Positions 54,974-64,000 of a stretch of DNA of 64,000 bases are shown here, piece after piece; positions within the stretch are counted from its first letter, which is position 1, and every line of letters begins with the position of its first letter. Location of the stretch: assembly GCA_013407085.1 (NCBI GenBank), contig JACCGJ010018343.1, forward strand, positions 1-64,000, given 5' to 3'. Under the pieces are notes generated by a model. That model had not been told where the DNA came from. It did not search any database and saw only the letters and a list, made by a program, of their open reading frames with translations. This stretch comes from Atriophallophorus winterbourni (taxonomy: Eukaryota; Platyhelminthes; Trematoda; Plagiorchiida; Microphallidae). A program made the translations under genes and the position numbers.

Positions 54974-55177
54974 CTCATATTGTTTGAATGGCAAAATATT
55001 GAAATTTCTAACTTCCGTGTATACATTTTTCGCGATATTTGATGTTGGATTGAGCTCGACTTGACATTTTTCTGCTTCAATATTCATTGTGTAAGTTTGA
55101 TCACTTGAACAGCTCACGCATCTAACAGTCAGCTCATAATGGAATCCGGGTCCTCCATGTAGAATGTCTGGTAATGG
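54974..55177 (-). CDS. Adhesion protein exon (middle of FN3-2)
   Basis: 68 codons, phase 0 on both sides, donor GTTAGT. It starts PLPDILHGGPGFHYELTVRC. Joined to IRWT of the upstream exon this gives the W-T-P-L-P...G-P-G-F-H-Y pattern that is highly characteristic of the second FN3 domain of L1CAM, neuroglian and contactin-type molecules. It ends VRNFNILPFKQYE. The acceptor AATGTTCCCTAATAAG has a weak pyrimidine tract, but the frame and motif agree. Confidence 0.88.
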
Positions 55178-56343
55178 CTTATTAGGGAACATTATAAAGT
55201 TGTTTGGTACAATATCAAGTAATCACGCATTTCTATTTCGAAGATTGAAGTGAAATTTTTATACCAACATTGATCGACTGTAAACCAATGTTTAGACAAA
55301 CGGATAGGTTAAACCGGATATCGGTCAATAAAACAAAAGCTACAACACGCAGTTAGAGCATGTTTTTGGTTCACAGGCCTAAAGAATGCTCTTCATTAGC
55401 GCACTCTATATATTGCTGTTGAACATGCGCAGTGTTTTCAATTTGAATCTGTAAACAAACCTGCCATGTAGAATAAGCATTCGTTAATCAGATGCCTGTA
55501 ATTGGGGAATTCTAACCGGAAAATAGGGAGTATATACGTGTCATGTTTAATCATTTTGGATGAAAGCACCGAAAAACCAGACTTTGTGGTTTGCAGCGCC
55601 TAAATTATTTTTCAGGTGTGTGCACACCATTTTTGTTTCAAAAATAGAATACTTATTGTATAATACCATATTAAATGTATTTTAAATAACCGATTAAATA
55701 ATAATTATGCGCCAGTGAAAATAACTATACTAAAATATGTTTCAATTCATAAATAAAATATCAGAAATTATGTAATCTTTTCCACTAAGCACATAGTGTT
55801 AGATTGTTAATTGATTTTTGCGGTAATTATTAATTGCGGCCAAACTTTGTTACCCCATTTATCTAAAACCCCATGAACGCACATCAATATTACAGCAGAT
55901 AAACCTCAGCAAGCTGGTTCTATCACCCTATACATAGCACACGATTTTTTAATGGAATTGGACGCGATCCTAAACTAATGCCATTTAAAGTACTATGTGA
56001 GATTTATTATTGGAAAAGGAATGCATGCCATCTATTTTATTAGATCATGGCACCATATGAAATAAAATTCACGTGGCCCCAATACTTGTTGTCTACTTTA
56101 AATTTTAAAGTTCCTGTTGATGCGAGATTTTGAATTCCAACGTAGGATCAATAACAAATCTAAATATGCGATAGTGTATTATTGTTTTCAAACGTATATT
56201 GAGAAAACTAAGAAAAAATCAATGACGATTAAATTGAATAGTTCAGCTTCATATAGAAAATAAAACTGCTGTTCACATCCATTTTTGTTTAAGCAAACAA
56301 TTATCTGACCCGATAAAAGGGTGCAACCATTCACGAGACTTAC
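55178..56343. other. Intron sequence, no feature recognised
   Basis: AT-rich, no repeat or gene recognised. Confidence 0.5.
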
Positions 56344-56900
56344 TGTCCAACGAATCATTAATTGATTTTCTCCCGCGGCGTAAACCAACAACAAATTTGG
56401 TATTGATTGAACCGGGCTTGGATGGACGTAACAAAAATCTAATGACTTCAACTCGGGAATTGGCGAAACATTTGATGCATCTGATATTAAACCGCTGAGT
56501 TTTGAACGAACCCGAAAATGGTATATCAAATCCGAATACAGCGACACAACCACAGTAAAATGTATCCAATTATATAAACCAACATAATGATTAATGCACA
56601 GCGCGTCTTTCGAGGAAGCACTTTGCCATCTTCCTCGTCGAACTTGATTTATTGCTGCCATCCGTGCCGTAACTGTGTGGTTACTGATCCAAATTTGTGT
56701 TTTTTCGGCTAAACTCTGCTCTGCAATTTCATTGTCAAGCTGTGCATTGACAAAACGATCGTAGCCTGCAATCCATTCAATATTAAATTCAGGCGGAACT
56801 TCAGTATATGGTTCAAGTTTCCATTCCAAAAGCGCTGTCTTCAAAATTCCAGGATTGTTCACGCAGTGCACTTTCAAATCCACCGGAGGAGAAGGCATAT
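56344..56900 (-). CDS. Adhesion protein exon (FN3-1 and start of FN3-2)
   Basis: Acceptor CAATCTTCCAG, donor GTAAGT; phase 1 in, phase 0 out. It encodes MPSPPVDLKVHCVNNPG, then LLEWKLEPYTEVPPEFNIEW and LYSDLIYHFRVRSKLSGL, an FN3 domain with a longer middle loop than usual. It continues with SIPNLLLVYAAGENQLMIRW, the start of FN3-2. The loop might hide a small in-frame intron, which cannot be excluded. The exons upstream, expected to encode Ig domains, are not securely found in this window. Confidence 0.85.
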
Positions 56901-57120
56901 CTGGAAGATTGCGATGGCACGCGCGTTTGAGTGAATGCAATCAAATTATTGGAATCTGCTACTAATTCGTCTATAGGTTTAAGAGTTTGGGTTCCTTCGT
57001 TATTCGACAGAAACTAAAACTATAAATTGGGAGCTGTTGAGGACAAAGACCTATTATATTATGATTGTGTACCACGCCTGCGGATTATACTTGTATCAAT
57101 CTACCTCTATGAAATTTCAG

Positions 57121-57336
57121 TTAAATTCCTAGATGACATCTTTTTAATTTCGCGCCGGTTTTGCACACTTCATATTTCGCGGTACAATATTTTTCAACTC
57201 CCATGAACATTTTTGTGCTTTCGATGTTCATTGAAAATAATCCTAGTGCCTCCAACCGTAATACACCAGACAGCCGTGAGCGCTCCAAGATTAAATCATT
57301 CTCATTATAATTAATAATAACAATAACAAACCTCAA
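57121..57336 (-). other. Possible upstream Ig-domain exon (tentative)
   Basis: An open stretch after CCGGTACAG reads NENDLILERSRLSGVLRLEA and then GVEKYCTAKYEVCKTGAK. This resembles an Ig E-F strand with the Y-x-C motif slightly altered. A donor in the phase needed for the exon at 56,900 was not found, so this may be chance. Confidence 0.25.
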
Positions 57337-57659
57337 CTGTACCGGTTTGTACAAATTTTGTTAGCCACAATGCTCAAAGTTTCCAAATGACAACAACAAT
57401 TTCAGCCAATGCTGACAAGATAGACAATACAATGGTGAACAATCGTCTCTGTTTTCTCCAAATACCACGAGCAAAATATGTGGAATTTTAATGGCAGCCG
57501 AGCAATATAAATTACTTCAGTAAAACAAAACGGGGTATACAAGTGCATAAGGAAAATGTGTACACAAAAACAATGTAAGATAAAATTGTTGAGAATTAAG
57601 AAGAATTCAATTGTTCAAACAGAAAAATAAGAAGGAATTTTACACAAAATTTTCGTCAT

Positions 57660-57885
57660 TTTCACCTCCCGCCAAATTCCTTCTAAACCTGGTGTTCTGA
57701 ATGAAACTAACTGATTGGTTTCGCCTCCCTACCCAACTACTCCAATCTTAACCCAAAAAAACGCAAGACAAACGGACAAACGACTTTATTGAGTGGCGAG
57801 TCACACACGCCACATCGCATTGCTATCACTGGACCTATGTGGCTTTTTATAGAGAAAACGTTTGCCAAACGTAGACTCACCACGT
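57660..57885 (-). promoter_or_regulatory. BEL/Pao 3' LTR with TATA box and polyadenylation signal
   Basis: CTATAAAAAGCC on the minus strand at 57,841-57,852 is a TATA box. AATAAA at 57,785-57,790 lies about 55 bp downstream, giving a very short R region, as expected for an LTR. LTR ends are approximate because the 5' LTR is not available for comparison. Confidence 0.6.
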
Positions 57886-57908
57886 CCTCCAGCTTTGCTC
57901 CTGACCCT

Positions 57909-58663
57909 TTAAGAAGTTCGGGCTTGCCCTATTTGCGCCACCGCGCCAACCTCCGGGCCTTCGTCTTCTTGAGCTCCTTCCAGCAGACAATTTTTCCGTA
58001 TATCGCGGGTAACCAAACCATTCTTTGTACGAACAACAACAGACCTTACTAAATTATCTTCGCTCACGTGAATATCCACAACAATACCTAGTGGCCAAGC
58101 ACGCTTCGGGGCTTCAACATTGTTCACTAGTACGATATCCCCAACACGGAAATTACGTTTACGATGGATCCACTTCTGTCTTGTCTGTAGCAGTGGTAGA
58201 TACTCTGACTTCCAACGCTTCCAAAAGACGTTCGCCAAGTGCAGCGATTGTTTCCAATTTCTCTTGTAACTGTCAACAAACCCATCTTCAGAACGCATTC
58301 CATCATTTGAGCGATTCAGCAACAAGTCGTTGGGACACAGAGAAAGGGAGTCGATGCCGTCTGAAGAAAAAGGAACAAGCGGTCTGTTGTTCAGAATCCG
58401 CTCAACTTTAATCAAGGCGGTTTGCAGGGTCTCGTCGGATGGTGTTTGTTGTGCGCATGTAACATTCTAGGCACGACGAATTGATCTTATCAATCGTTCC
58501 CAAACACCTCCTCGATGACTAGAGTATAGAGGGTTAAAACACCATTTAATACTGTGTGAAGCTAGCCTTTCCGATAAACCGTCGCTTTCAAATCCTTTCA
58601 ACCAAATACGCAACACTCGTTCAGCACCGACGAAGTTGGATCCGTTATCTGAATATATGACTT
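57909..58663 (-). pseudogene. BEL/Pao integrase, C-terminal half
   Basis: After a frameshift the catalytic core continues with QVIYSDNGSNFVGAERVL (second aspartate) and HRGGVWERLIRSIRRA (glutamate), ending at a stop near 58,470. The frame 58,415-57,909 follows with IKVERILNNRPLVPFSSDG, FWKRWKSEYLPLLQTRQKW and RVGDIVLVNN, the DUF5641-type domain that ends BEL integrases. Confidence 0.85.
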
Positions 58664-58668
58664 GGGGT

Positions 58669-59346
58669 TTACCTCGAAGACCAATGAAGCGGGAAGAGCG
58701 CCATCAAAAAAGAATCGGTATCCATAGAATGGGCTACTTCTATATGAACAGCGCGTGACTGCAAGCAAGTAAACAAACATCCATAACGTTTTTCTACAGA
58801 TCGACCTCGCTTTACTTCAAACGGTTCAAAATAGTCCAATCCCACCGTGGCAAAAGGATACGAGCCTGTGGCAACGCGAACTGGAGGAAGATCAGCCATC
58901 AGTTGAGATGCGGGTCTGGCATCTAACTTTTTGCAGATGAAGCATTTTCCTATTACCCGCTTTATAGATGACAATCCACCGATAGGCCAAAATTTTCTGC
59001 GCAGGACGCTAAGGGTATGCGCTGGCCCTGAATGTCCTTCGAGCAAATGAGCGTTACGAATCAATAAGTCAGTAACCTTATGCTTCTTGGGAATTATTAC
59101 GGGATGAATGCTTTCAACTGCAAGATCAGAATGCTGCAGTCTTCCACCAACCTTCAACATACCCTGGTCAATGAAAGGGCGTAATTTACTCAACGATGAA
59201 AAATTGACTTTGCAGGGTTCACTTAGCATTATGTCTCCAAAGACATTCCGCTGCGTCAATCGAATAACGTCGGATTCGGCATTTTGTAATTCACCAAAAC
59301 CAAGTTTGCCTACCGATAAGGATCTATCGGAATGATGACCAAACAT
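58669..59346 (-). pseudogene. BEL/Pao integrase, N-terminal half
   Basis: The zinc-binding HHCC domain reads NAHLLEGHSGPAHTLSVLRR, then GKCFICKKLDARP. The first catalytic aspartate is in FATVGLDYFEPF. Then FTCLQSRAVHIEVAHSMDTD follows. The frame breaks near 58,670, before the second aspartate. Confidence 0.85.
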
Positions 59347-59622
59347 AACAACAATGTAACGTTTGAAACGGACCAGCCACGCAATGGAGCGTAAAAGTAT
59401 TTTCCAACTAGAAAATCGATGAAGAATGTTGTCTATTCCTCGTTCTGAATCCTTTGACGTGATGTTACGATTAACACGCTTGAATTCAGCTTGTTCGGTG
59501 CGCTGCGGATTAACAATTTCAGGCTACGTATCAATGGTTTGTCTTAGAAAGTCAGGGCCGTTTAACCAAAATTCCAATTGAGACAACTCCATGGCACCCC
59601 GTGAGGTCAAATCAGCTGGATT
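59347..59622 (-). pseudogene. BEL/Pao RNase H to integrase linker
   Basis: Translates as LTSRGAMELSQLEFWLNGPD, then with stops, TEQAEFKRVNRNITSKDSER and RFSSWKILLRSIAWLVRFKR. This is the usual BEL linker before the integrase. Stops break it from the main pol frame. Confidence 0.7.
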
Positions 59623-61797
59623 TTAACGGGTACAAACATGCCTCCACTGACATGGTATCGTGTGTTCGTGTATGAACGTCAAGCGATTCGCTACAAACGT
59701 TGAGAAGCGACTAGTTCGATTGGTAATATAATACAAAACAGTCATCGAATCAGTCCAAAAGTTGATGTCTTTAACTAGTTCACCAAAAGCGGATTTTAGT
59801 ATCAAATATATACGTACCGCAAGAACCGCTGCAGACAATTCCAACCTAGGAATGGATACAGTTTTCAGAGGATTCACTCGAGATTTCGAAAACTGGAGGC
59901 GAACCGGCGACATGACTAAGTCACTACATGAAATTCCATATGCAACGGCGCCATGGCCAGATTCCGAGGCATCACTAAAGACGTGTAGATTTAAGGACGT
60001 CATACCTTCATTTACTTCGCAAATGCGTCGTGGAACACGTAACTCTTTGATCGAATGCATGCTGTTGATCCACTTGTCGCACACTAGCTGAAGATCATCA
60101 CACATTGTTCCGTCCCAACCCAAAGGTTTTCTGCAACAACGTTGTAGCGATTCCTTTCCAGGGAAAATCCAAGGACTCATCAAGCCAAGTGTATCATACA
60201 AACCACTGACGACTGACAATAAAGTTCGTTTCGTTTTTGGGCGTTTTGCAAGTTTCAGATCAAACGCAAATTCATCTGTGGCTGCATCCCATTTAACACC
60301 CAGCATTCTTTCCATCGGTAGCTTATCTAGGCTAATGGCTCGTACGTTGGGTGCGCGGTCATCCGCTGGCACATCATCAAGTAAGATACGGTCATTTGCA
60401 ATCCACTTTGTCAAACGAAAACCTCCCATTCGTAACAATGATGACAACTGCCTTATCAAGGACTTCGCTTCCTCCTGCGTAGGCACTGATACTAAACAAT
60501 CATCAACATGAAAAATTTTCGAAACATAATTTCCAATTCGTTCTTCAAATAAATGACCGAAATCCTCGACCGTTTTACGCAGTGCAAACGTAGCGCAAAA
60601 TGGGGACGACGTTGCCCCAAAGGGATGAACTGTCATCCTAAATTTTTTAATGGAGCCCCGCATATCATTATCCTCCCACCAGAGAATTCTAAGTGCATCT
60701 CTATCATAGTTTGGCACTTTGACTTGGAGGAACATCTCTTCGATGTCAGCAGCAACAGCATATACATGTAATCGAAAGCGCAGCAATACGTCGATCAAAT
60801 TTGTTGTCAGATTTGGTCCTTGAAATAGCACATCATTCAACGACACACCATTGTGTTTAGCCGCACAATCGAAAACTACTCTCAGCTTTTCCGGTTTCTT
60901 AGGATTGAAAACCGGATAGTGAGGCAAATACCAAACAATATTCTCCGTGGCATTATTCAGAACGGGTTCGATATAACCAATCTCCAAATGATGTGCCATA
61001 ACCTTGCTGTAACGCTCGAACAAAACACTATCGCGTTCAAATCGACGCCGCAAGTAGCTTAAGCGCCTTTCCGCTGACAAATAATTTGTGGTCAGTTTGC
61101 TTCTATCAGGCTTCCAAGGTAGCGGTACCTGAAAATGACTGTCGATAATTTTTGATCCTCTTACGAGCGACAATGCATCTTCGTCATCGCGCGATCGTTC
61201 ATTTTCTTCAGCGGATATGTCTGCAAATTCTGCATTGTACAGACTGTTGACACATTCATCAATGGACCCTTGCTCCAAGGAAGAATTCAAACACAAGATA
61301 TCCTTTGGAGTTTGGCATGCTGGGCCTTGCAGAATCAACCCCAACAGCGCTTTGGTTGCAAATGGATGGCGCCTGCCTCCTAAGCGCTGTTCCAACGCCC
61401 AATGTGCTTCAGGGACATCACAGCTTATGAGCACAGTCACAGGCTGATCACTAACATCAAGGAAGTCAACGTCTTTCAAGTATGCAGGCCGTTCACTCAA
61501 GGCTATCATTGGGCATTGTGATACACGCGGCAACTTTTCTAATGTGTAACCCTCAGGGACGTGGATTACTTGACTGCCGTCAAACGAGATTATTTTAAAT
61601 TTCAAACGAGAACAAGTAAGTTTACGCTGATGACCCAAAGTGGTCAATGAAACTTGCGCAGGACTTTTAGGCATCCTGTTCTGTTCAACGAAGTCATTAA
61701 GAATCAAAGTGGTATCAGAACCACTATCCAAGAAGGCAACTGCATTTATAAGCCCATTTGGAGTCTCGATCTTGATGGGTACAGAACCTAAGAACAC
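59623..61797 (-). CDS. pol: BEL/Pao pol: protease, reverse transcriptase, RNase H
   Basis: A 724-residue open frame. Aspartic protease at the N-terminus with AFLDSGSDTTLI (D24-S25-G26; DSG is usual in BEL). RT with VVFDCAAKHNGVSLND near 307, the first catalytic aspartate in AVAADIEEMFLQVKVP (D351), FGATSSPFCATFAL near 393, and the catalytic box FHVDDCLVS with the aspartate pair at 432-433. RNase H shows LHVFSDASESGHGAVAYG and INFWTDSMTVLYYI. It ends at a TAA just after WRHVCTR. This is the longest intact retroelement frame in the window. Confidence 0.92.
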   Translation of the reverse strand: MFLGSVPIKIETPNGLINAVAFLDSGSDTTLILNDFVEQNRMPKSPAQVSLTTLGHQRKLTCSRLKFKIISFDGSQVIHVPEGYTLEKLPRVSQCPMIALSERPAYLKDVDFLDVSDQPVTVLISCDVPEAHWALEQRLGGRRHPFATKALLGLILQGPACQTPKDILCLNSSLEQGSIDECVNSLYNAEFADISAEENERSRDDEDALSLVRGSKIIDSHFQVPLPWKPDRSKLTTNYLSAERRLSYLRRRFERDSVLFERYSKVMAHHLEIGYIEPVLNNATENIVWYLPHYPVFNPKKPEKLRVVFDCAAKHNGVSLNDVLFQGPNLTTNLIDVLLRFRLHVYAVAADIEEMFLQVKVPNYDRDALRILWWEDNDMRGSIKKFRMTVHPFGATSSPFCATFALRKTVEDFGHLFEERIGNYVSKIFHVDDCLVSVPTQEEAKSLIRQLSSLLRMGGFRLTKWIANDRILLDDVPADDRAPNVRAISLDKLPMERMLGVKWDAATDEFAFDLKLAKRPKTKRTLLSVVSGLYDTLGLMSPWIFPGKESLQRCCRKPLGWDGTMCDDLQLVCDKWINSMHSIKELRVPRRICEVNEGMTSLNLHVFSDASESGHGAVAYGISCSDLVMSPVRLQFSKSRVNPLKTVSIPRLELSAAVLAVRIYLILKSAFGELVKDINFWTDSMTVLYYITNRTSRFSTFVANRLTFIHEHTIPCQWRHVCTR

Positions 61798-62630
61798 TTT
61801 GCACTGAATGCCGCATGACTGCAGTGAATATTCGTGGACGGTTTCTCTGCAGCGTGGTTGTAGTGTAGAAGTGTGTGGTGTCGTTTACCGCAATTTTCGG
61901 CAGTGCACCACGGCTTGTATTTACATGACACAGCGCGATGTGACGGTCGCAGACATAAGAAACAAACAGAGTTGCGCCTGGCGATTTCCCAGCGCGACTT
62001 GACATCCGATTCAATAAATTTCGGATAATTTTGTAACTCATGAGATGCCTGGCAAATGCAAAATTTCATGCTAGGCCTTACATCACTTGTGGTGGCAAAA
62101 ACATTTCTTTTCTCAGTGGTTTGGAAACCACTCCTCGCATTTGGGTATGCACGAGGTGATTGATGATGCGTGTTTGAGCTAGTTGTTTCAAGCAGCTGCC
62201 CAAACCTGCTCCTTGCGATACGTGCACGCCGTGACACAAATTGTGTCAGGTGCTCAAATGTGACTCCATGACCATCCATGCTGAGTTGATCCGCCGCATC
62301 AGCCCACTGATGCTGTAAGGCGACAGGTAGACACTTAACAACGCCTTCCAAGGTGGTTACAGAATTCAAATCTGCTTCACAACCCATTTGCTTCAAAGCA
62401 ATTTGGCAGTTTTCCATCCTCAAGGCGAGGTTTGACAGACTATCGGAAGTGTTTCTTACCCGTGTTGCTTCACTCAACATCTCGTTCAATAACGAGCGTG
62501 CAACAACATGAGGTAGGCCGAGCATTTCCTTTAGAATGCTGCGTGCTCTTTCATAACCTTCTTCAGGCGGCAACATCACGCAAGCGTCAATCGCATTTCG
62601 AGATTTACCTCGGCAATAATATGTGAGGTA
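61788..62630 (-). pseudogene. BEL/Pao gag, N-terminus cut by the LINE
   Basis: The frame continues upstream of its first start codon to the LINE junction, with YCRGKSRNAIDACVMLPPEE. Then EGYERARSILKEMLGLPHVV and LRMENCQIALKQMGCEADLN are BEL gag capsid motifs. Zinc-finger-like motifs are CFLCLRPSHRAVSC and CTAENCGKRHHTLLH. The gag end overlaps the pol start by about 10 bases in another frame. Confidence 0.85.
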
Positions 62631-64000
62631 GGATTCAAGGATTCAAGGATTCGAGGATTTATGGTTAAAAAAGTTAATACTTTACAACACCACAGGATTA
62701 CGGTATGAATAAAACATGAAAATTACAATAGTATAAAATCAATAGTGAATATCAAATGTAAGGCTCACGAATGTTATACTTTTGCATATGTAAGTCCAAT
62801 TTAGCTTTAAACACCGCCAGGCAAGGAGAGTCCACCACATGTTGGGGTAGGGAATTCCAAAGAAATATAGCACGTACGGCGAAAAAATGGCGCCGACAAT
62901 CAATACGGGAACTTGGAACGTAAAGGGATAAGGTATGTCCGCGTGTCACTTTCCTATCACACACATCGAGCAAGTGTTTTAGTGGATGTCCTTCAGTAGA
63001 CACAATTCTATATGTGAGGATAATATCGCGTCGTATCCTCCTTTGGGTAAAGTCGCATAGACCCAGACGTTGCAATCTTTCGGTGTACGGCACATTGCGA
63101 AGACCAATCACTAACTTTGTTGCTCTATGATAGATTTTATCGAAGAGAGCAATATCTTTTCGCAGCCAAGGAGCCCAGACCTCTACCGCATACTCCATCG
63201 TAGGGCGAAGGTAGATATTCATTATCCTTGGTAAGGTTACCAGAGAGAATCTTCCAAATATTCTTCGAAAGATACCCAACAATCTGTTTACCCGTCGATA
63301 TATATTCTGGCAGTGCGCTGTGCTCTTCAGGTTCCCGCTAATCCACACTCCAAGATCTTTCTCCAATGAGCTCCATGCTAGGTTTTCCGTTCCTAATCGA
63401 TATGTCCAAGGAACATTCTTGCCAAGATGGAGCATCTTACATTTCTGTATGTTAAATGACATGTCATTCATGACCGCCCAATTCGACACGCTGTCCAAAT
63501 CCATTTGCAGTTTCTCACAATCCTCTGCAGAACTTATTGGCGTCCAAATTTTCATGTCATCCGCGAACAGGACTATTTTGGACTATATGAGGTTGGGTGA
63601 ATTATTTATGTACAGCAGAAAGAGGAGCGGGCCTAGCACAGATCCCTGTGGGACTCCACTGGTGGTTTTGAACGTTTGGGGTAGCGTTCCGTTAACTTTA
63701 ACTTAAACGTCGCGATCTGAAAGATAGTCGCACAACCATGAGAGGAGTGGATCACATATTCCTAAACGCATCAGTTTTTGAAGAAACAAATGATGAATGA
63801 CTGTGTCAAAAGCTTTCGAAATGTCTAGGTAACAGACGTGGATGCAAGAACTTCTATCCAACTCCTTTGTCCAGTCGTCAAGCGTTATGAGAAGATTCGT
63901 TAGACACGAGCGTTGAGATCGAAATCCATGCTGCGCTGGCGAAAACAAATTCTGCGATTCAAAGTGTGCAAACATTCTTTTCGAGACTATACGTTCCATG
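62631..64000 (-). mobile_element. CR1-clade LINE, third copy (3' part)
   Basis: Same family as the LINEs in the palindrome. The 3' end at 62,631 shows the 8-bp repeat as GGATTCAA-type units (plus strand). It is inserted in BEL gag and runs out of the window. Confidence 0.92.
62752..63999 (-). pseudogene. CR1-type LINE ORF2, third copy
   Basis: RT frame 63,999-63,703 with QHGFRSQRSCLTNLLITL and YLDISKAFDTVIHHL, ending at a TAA after DRDV. After a frame change, 63,555-62,752 starts at MKIW, right after FADD, and runs to the true C-terminus ending FKAKLDLHMQKYNIREPYI. This copy keeps the C-terminal frame that both palindrome arms have lost. Confidence 0.9.

Larger units (their letters stand above)
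39116..56900 (-). other. Host gene span: L1CAM/neuroglian-like type I cell-adhesion molecule (3' part)
   Basis: Eight exons (56344-56900, 54974-55177, 51789-52046, 51482-51717, 50292-50425, 47816-48010, 42735-42989, 39116-39477) total 2,201 bp. They join in one open frame with compatible phases at all seven junctions. The encoded part has five FN3 domains, one transmembrane helix and a short tail. Five FN3 domains before the membrane is the L1CAM/neuroglian plan, where the N-terminus would carry six Ig domains. Such proteins act in neuronal and epithelial adhesion at the cell surface. A contactin-like origin is less likely because of the transmembrane helix. Family assignment is inferred from architecture and motifs. 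Confidence 0.82.
57660..62630 (-). mobile_element. BEL/Pao LTR retrotransposon, 5' end removed
   Basis: In minus-strand order: gag (from 62,630, cut by the LINE), protease, RT, RNase H, integrase with a DUF5641-type C-terminal domain, and a 3' LTR near 57,660-57,885. The 5' LTR and gag start lie beyond the LINE insertion, outside the window. The element is in the same orientation as the adhesion gene and upstream of its exons, so it may lie in one of that gene's introns. Confidence 0.9.

Noticed and set aside
57121..57354. Frame resembling an Ig F-strand, considered a firm upstream exon
   Set aside because: No donor of the phase needed for the exon at 56,900 was found; kept only as tentative.
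1..64000. CRISPR array, bacterial operon, or integrated virus
   Set aside because: No regular spaced repeats or cas genes; all polymerase genes have retrotransposon architecture without an envelope gene; the spliced gene is animal.

Overview
This is repeat-dense, AT-rich, intron-bearing eukaryotic DNA, most likely from a flatworm and probably a digenean trematode. The evidence is the mix of elements: a CsRn1-like gypsy element, a second gypsy-type element, BEL/Pao, CR1-clade and RTE-like LINEs, a Penelope-like element (PLE) with a GIY-YIG nuclease, and short hammerhead-ribozyme repeats. There is also one spliced gene of invertebrate L1CAM/neuroglian type. Species assignment is inference only. 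No bacterial-style operon, CRISPR array, rRNA or convincing tRNA gene was seen.

Region 1 (1-36,880) is one huge imperfect palindrome. Positions 1-14,742 are repeated in reverse complement at 21,496-36,879. Each arm holds the same nested stack: a decayed LINE, unassigned DNA, then a CsRn1-like gypsy (gypsy-1). A complete smaller gypsy (gypsy-2) sits inside the gypsy-1 LTR with TSD GATAG. A nearly full-length CR1-type LINE sits inside the gypsy-1 gag. The 6.75-kb centre is a 3.43-kb tandem duplication (15,511-18,943 and 18,944-22,373). Each unit carries the gypsy-1 tail and 3' LTR, a 5'-truncated PLE on the minus strand (partial RT, GIY-YIG nuclease, hammerhead ribozyme), and an inverted piece of gypsy-1. 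The arms are nearly identical but carry separate frameshifts, stops and indels, including a 640-bp deletion in the left arm. They are therefore two real, slightly diverged sequences.

Region 2 (36,880-57,350) holds the 3' part of a host gene on the minus strand. Eight exons can be joined with matching splice phases, giving an open frame of about 730 residues: five fibronectin type III domains, one transmembrane helix, a tail of about 46 residues, a stop and a polyadenylation signal. Its introns contain a pogo/Tigger-like DNA transposon, RTE-like and CR1-like LINE fragments, possible tRNA-headed SINEs, and several copies of a short hammerhead-ribozyme repeat.

Region 3 (57,660-64,000) is a BEL/Pao LTR retrotransposon on the minus strand. 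Its gag is cut by a third copy of the CR1-type LINE, which runs off the window end.

Almost every coding segment apart from the adhesion gene belongs to a decayed mobile element. Positions of frameshifts and stops are given so a reader can separate living from dead frames. All similarity statements are by eye; no database search was run.
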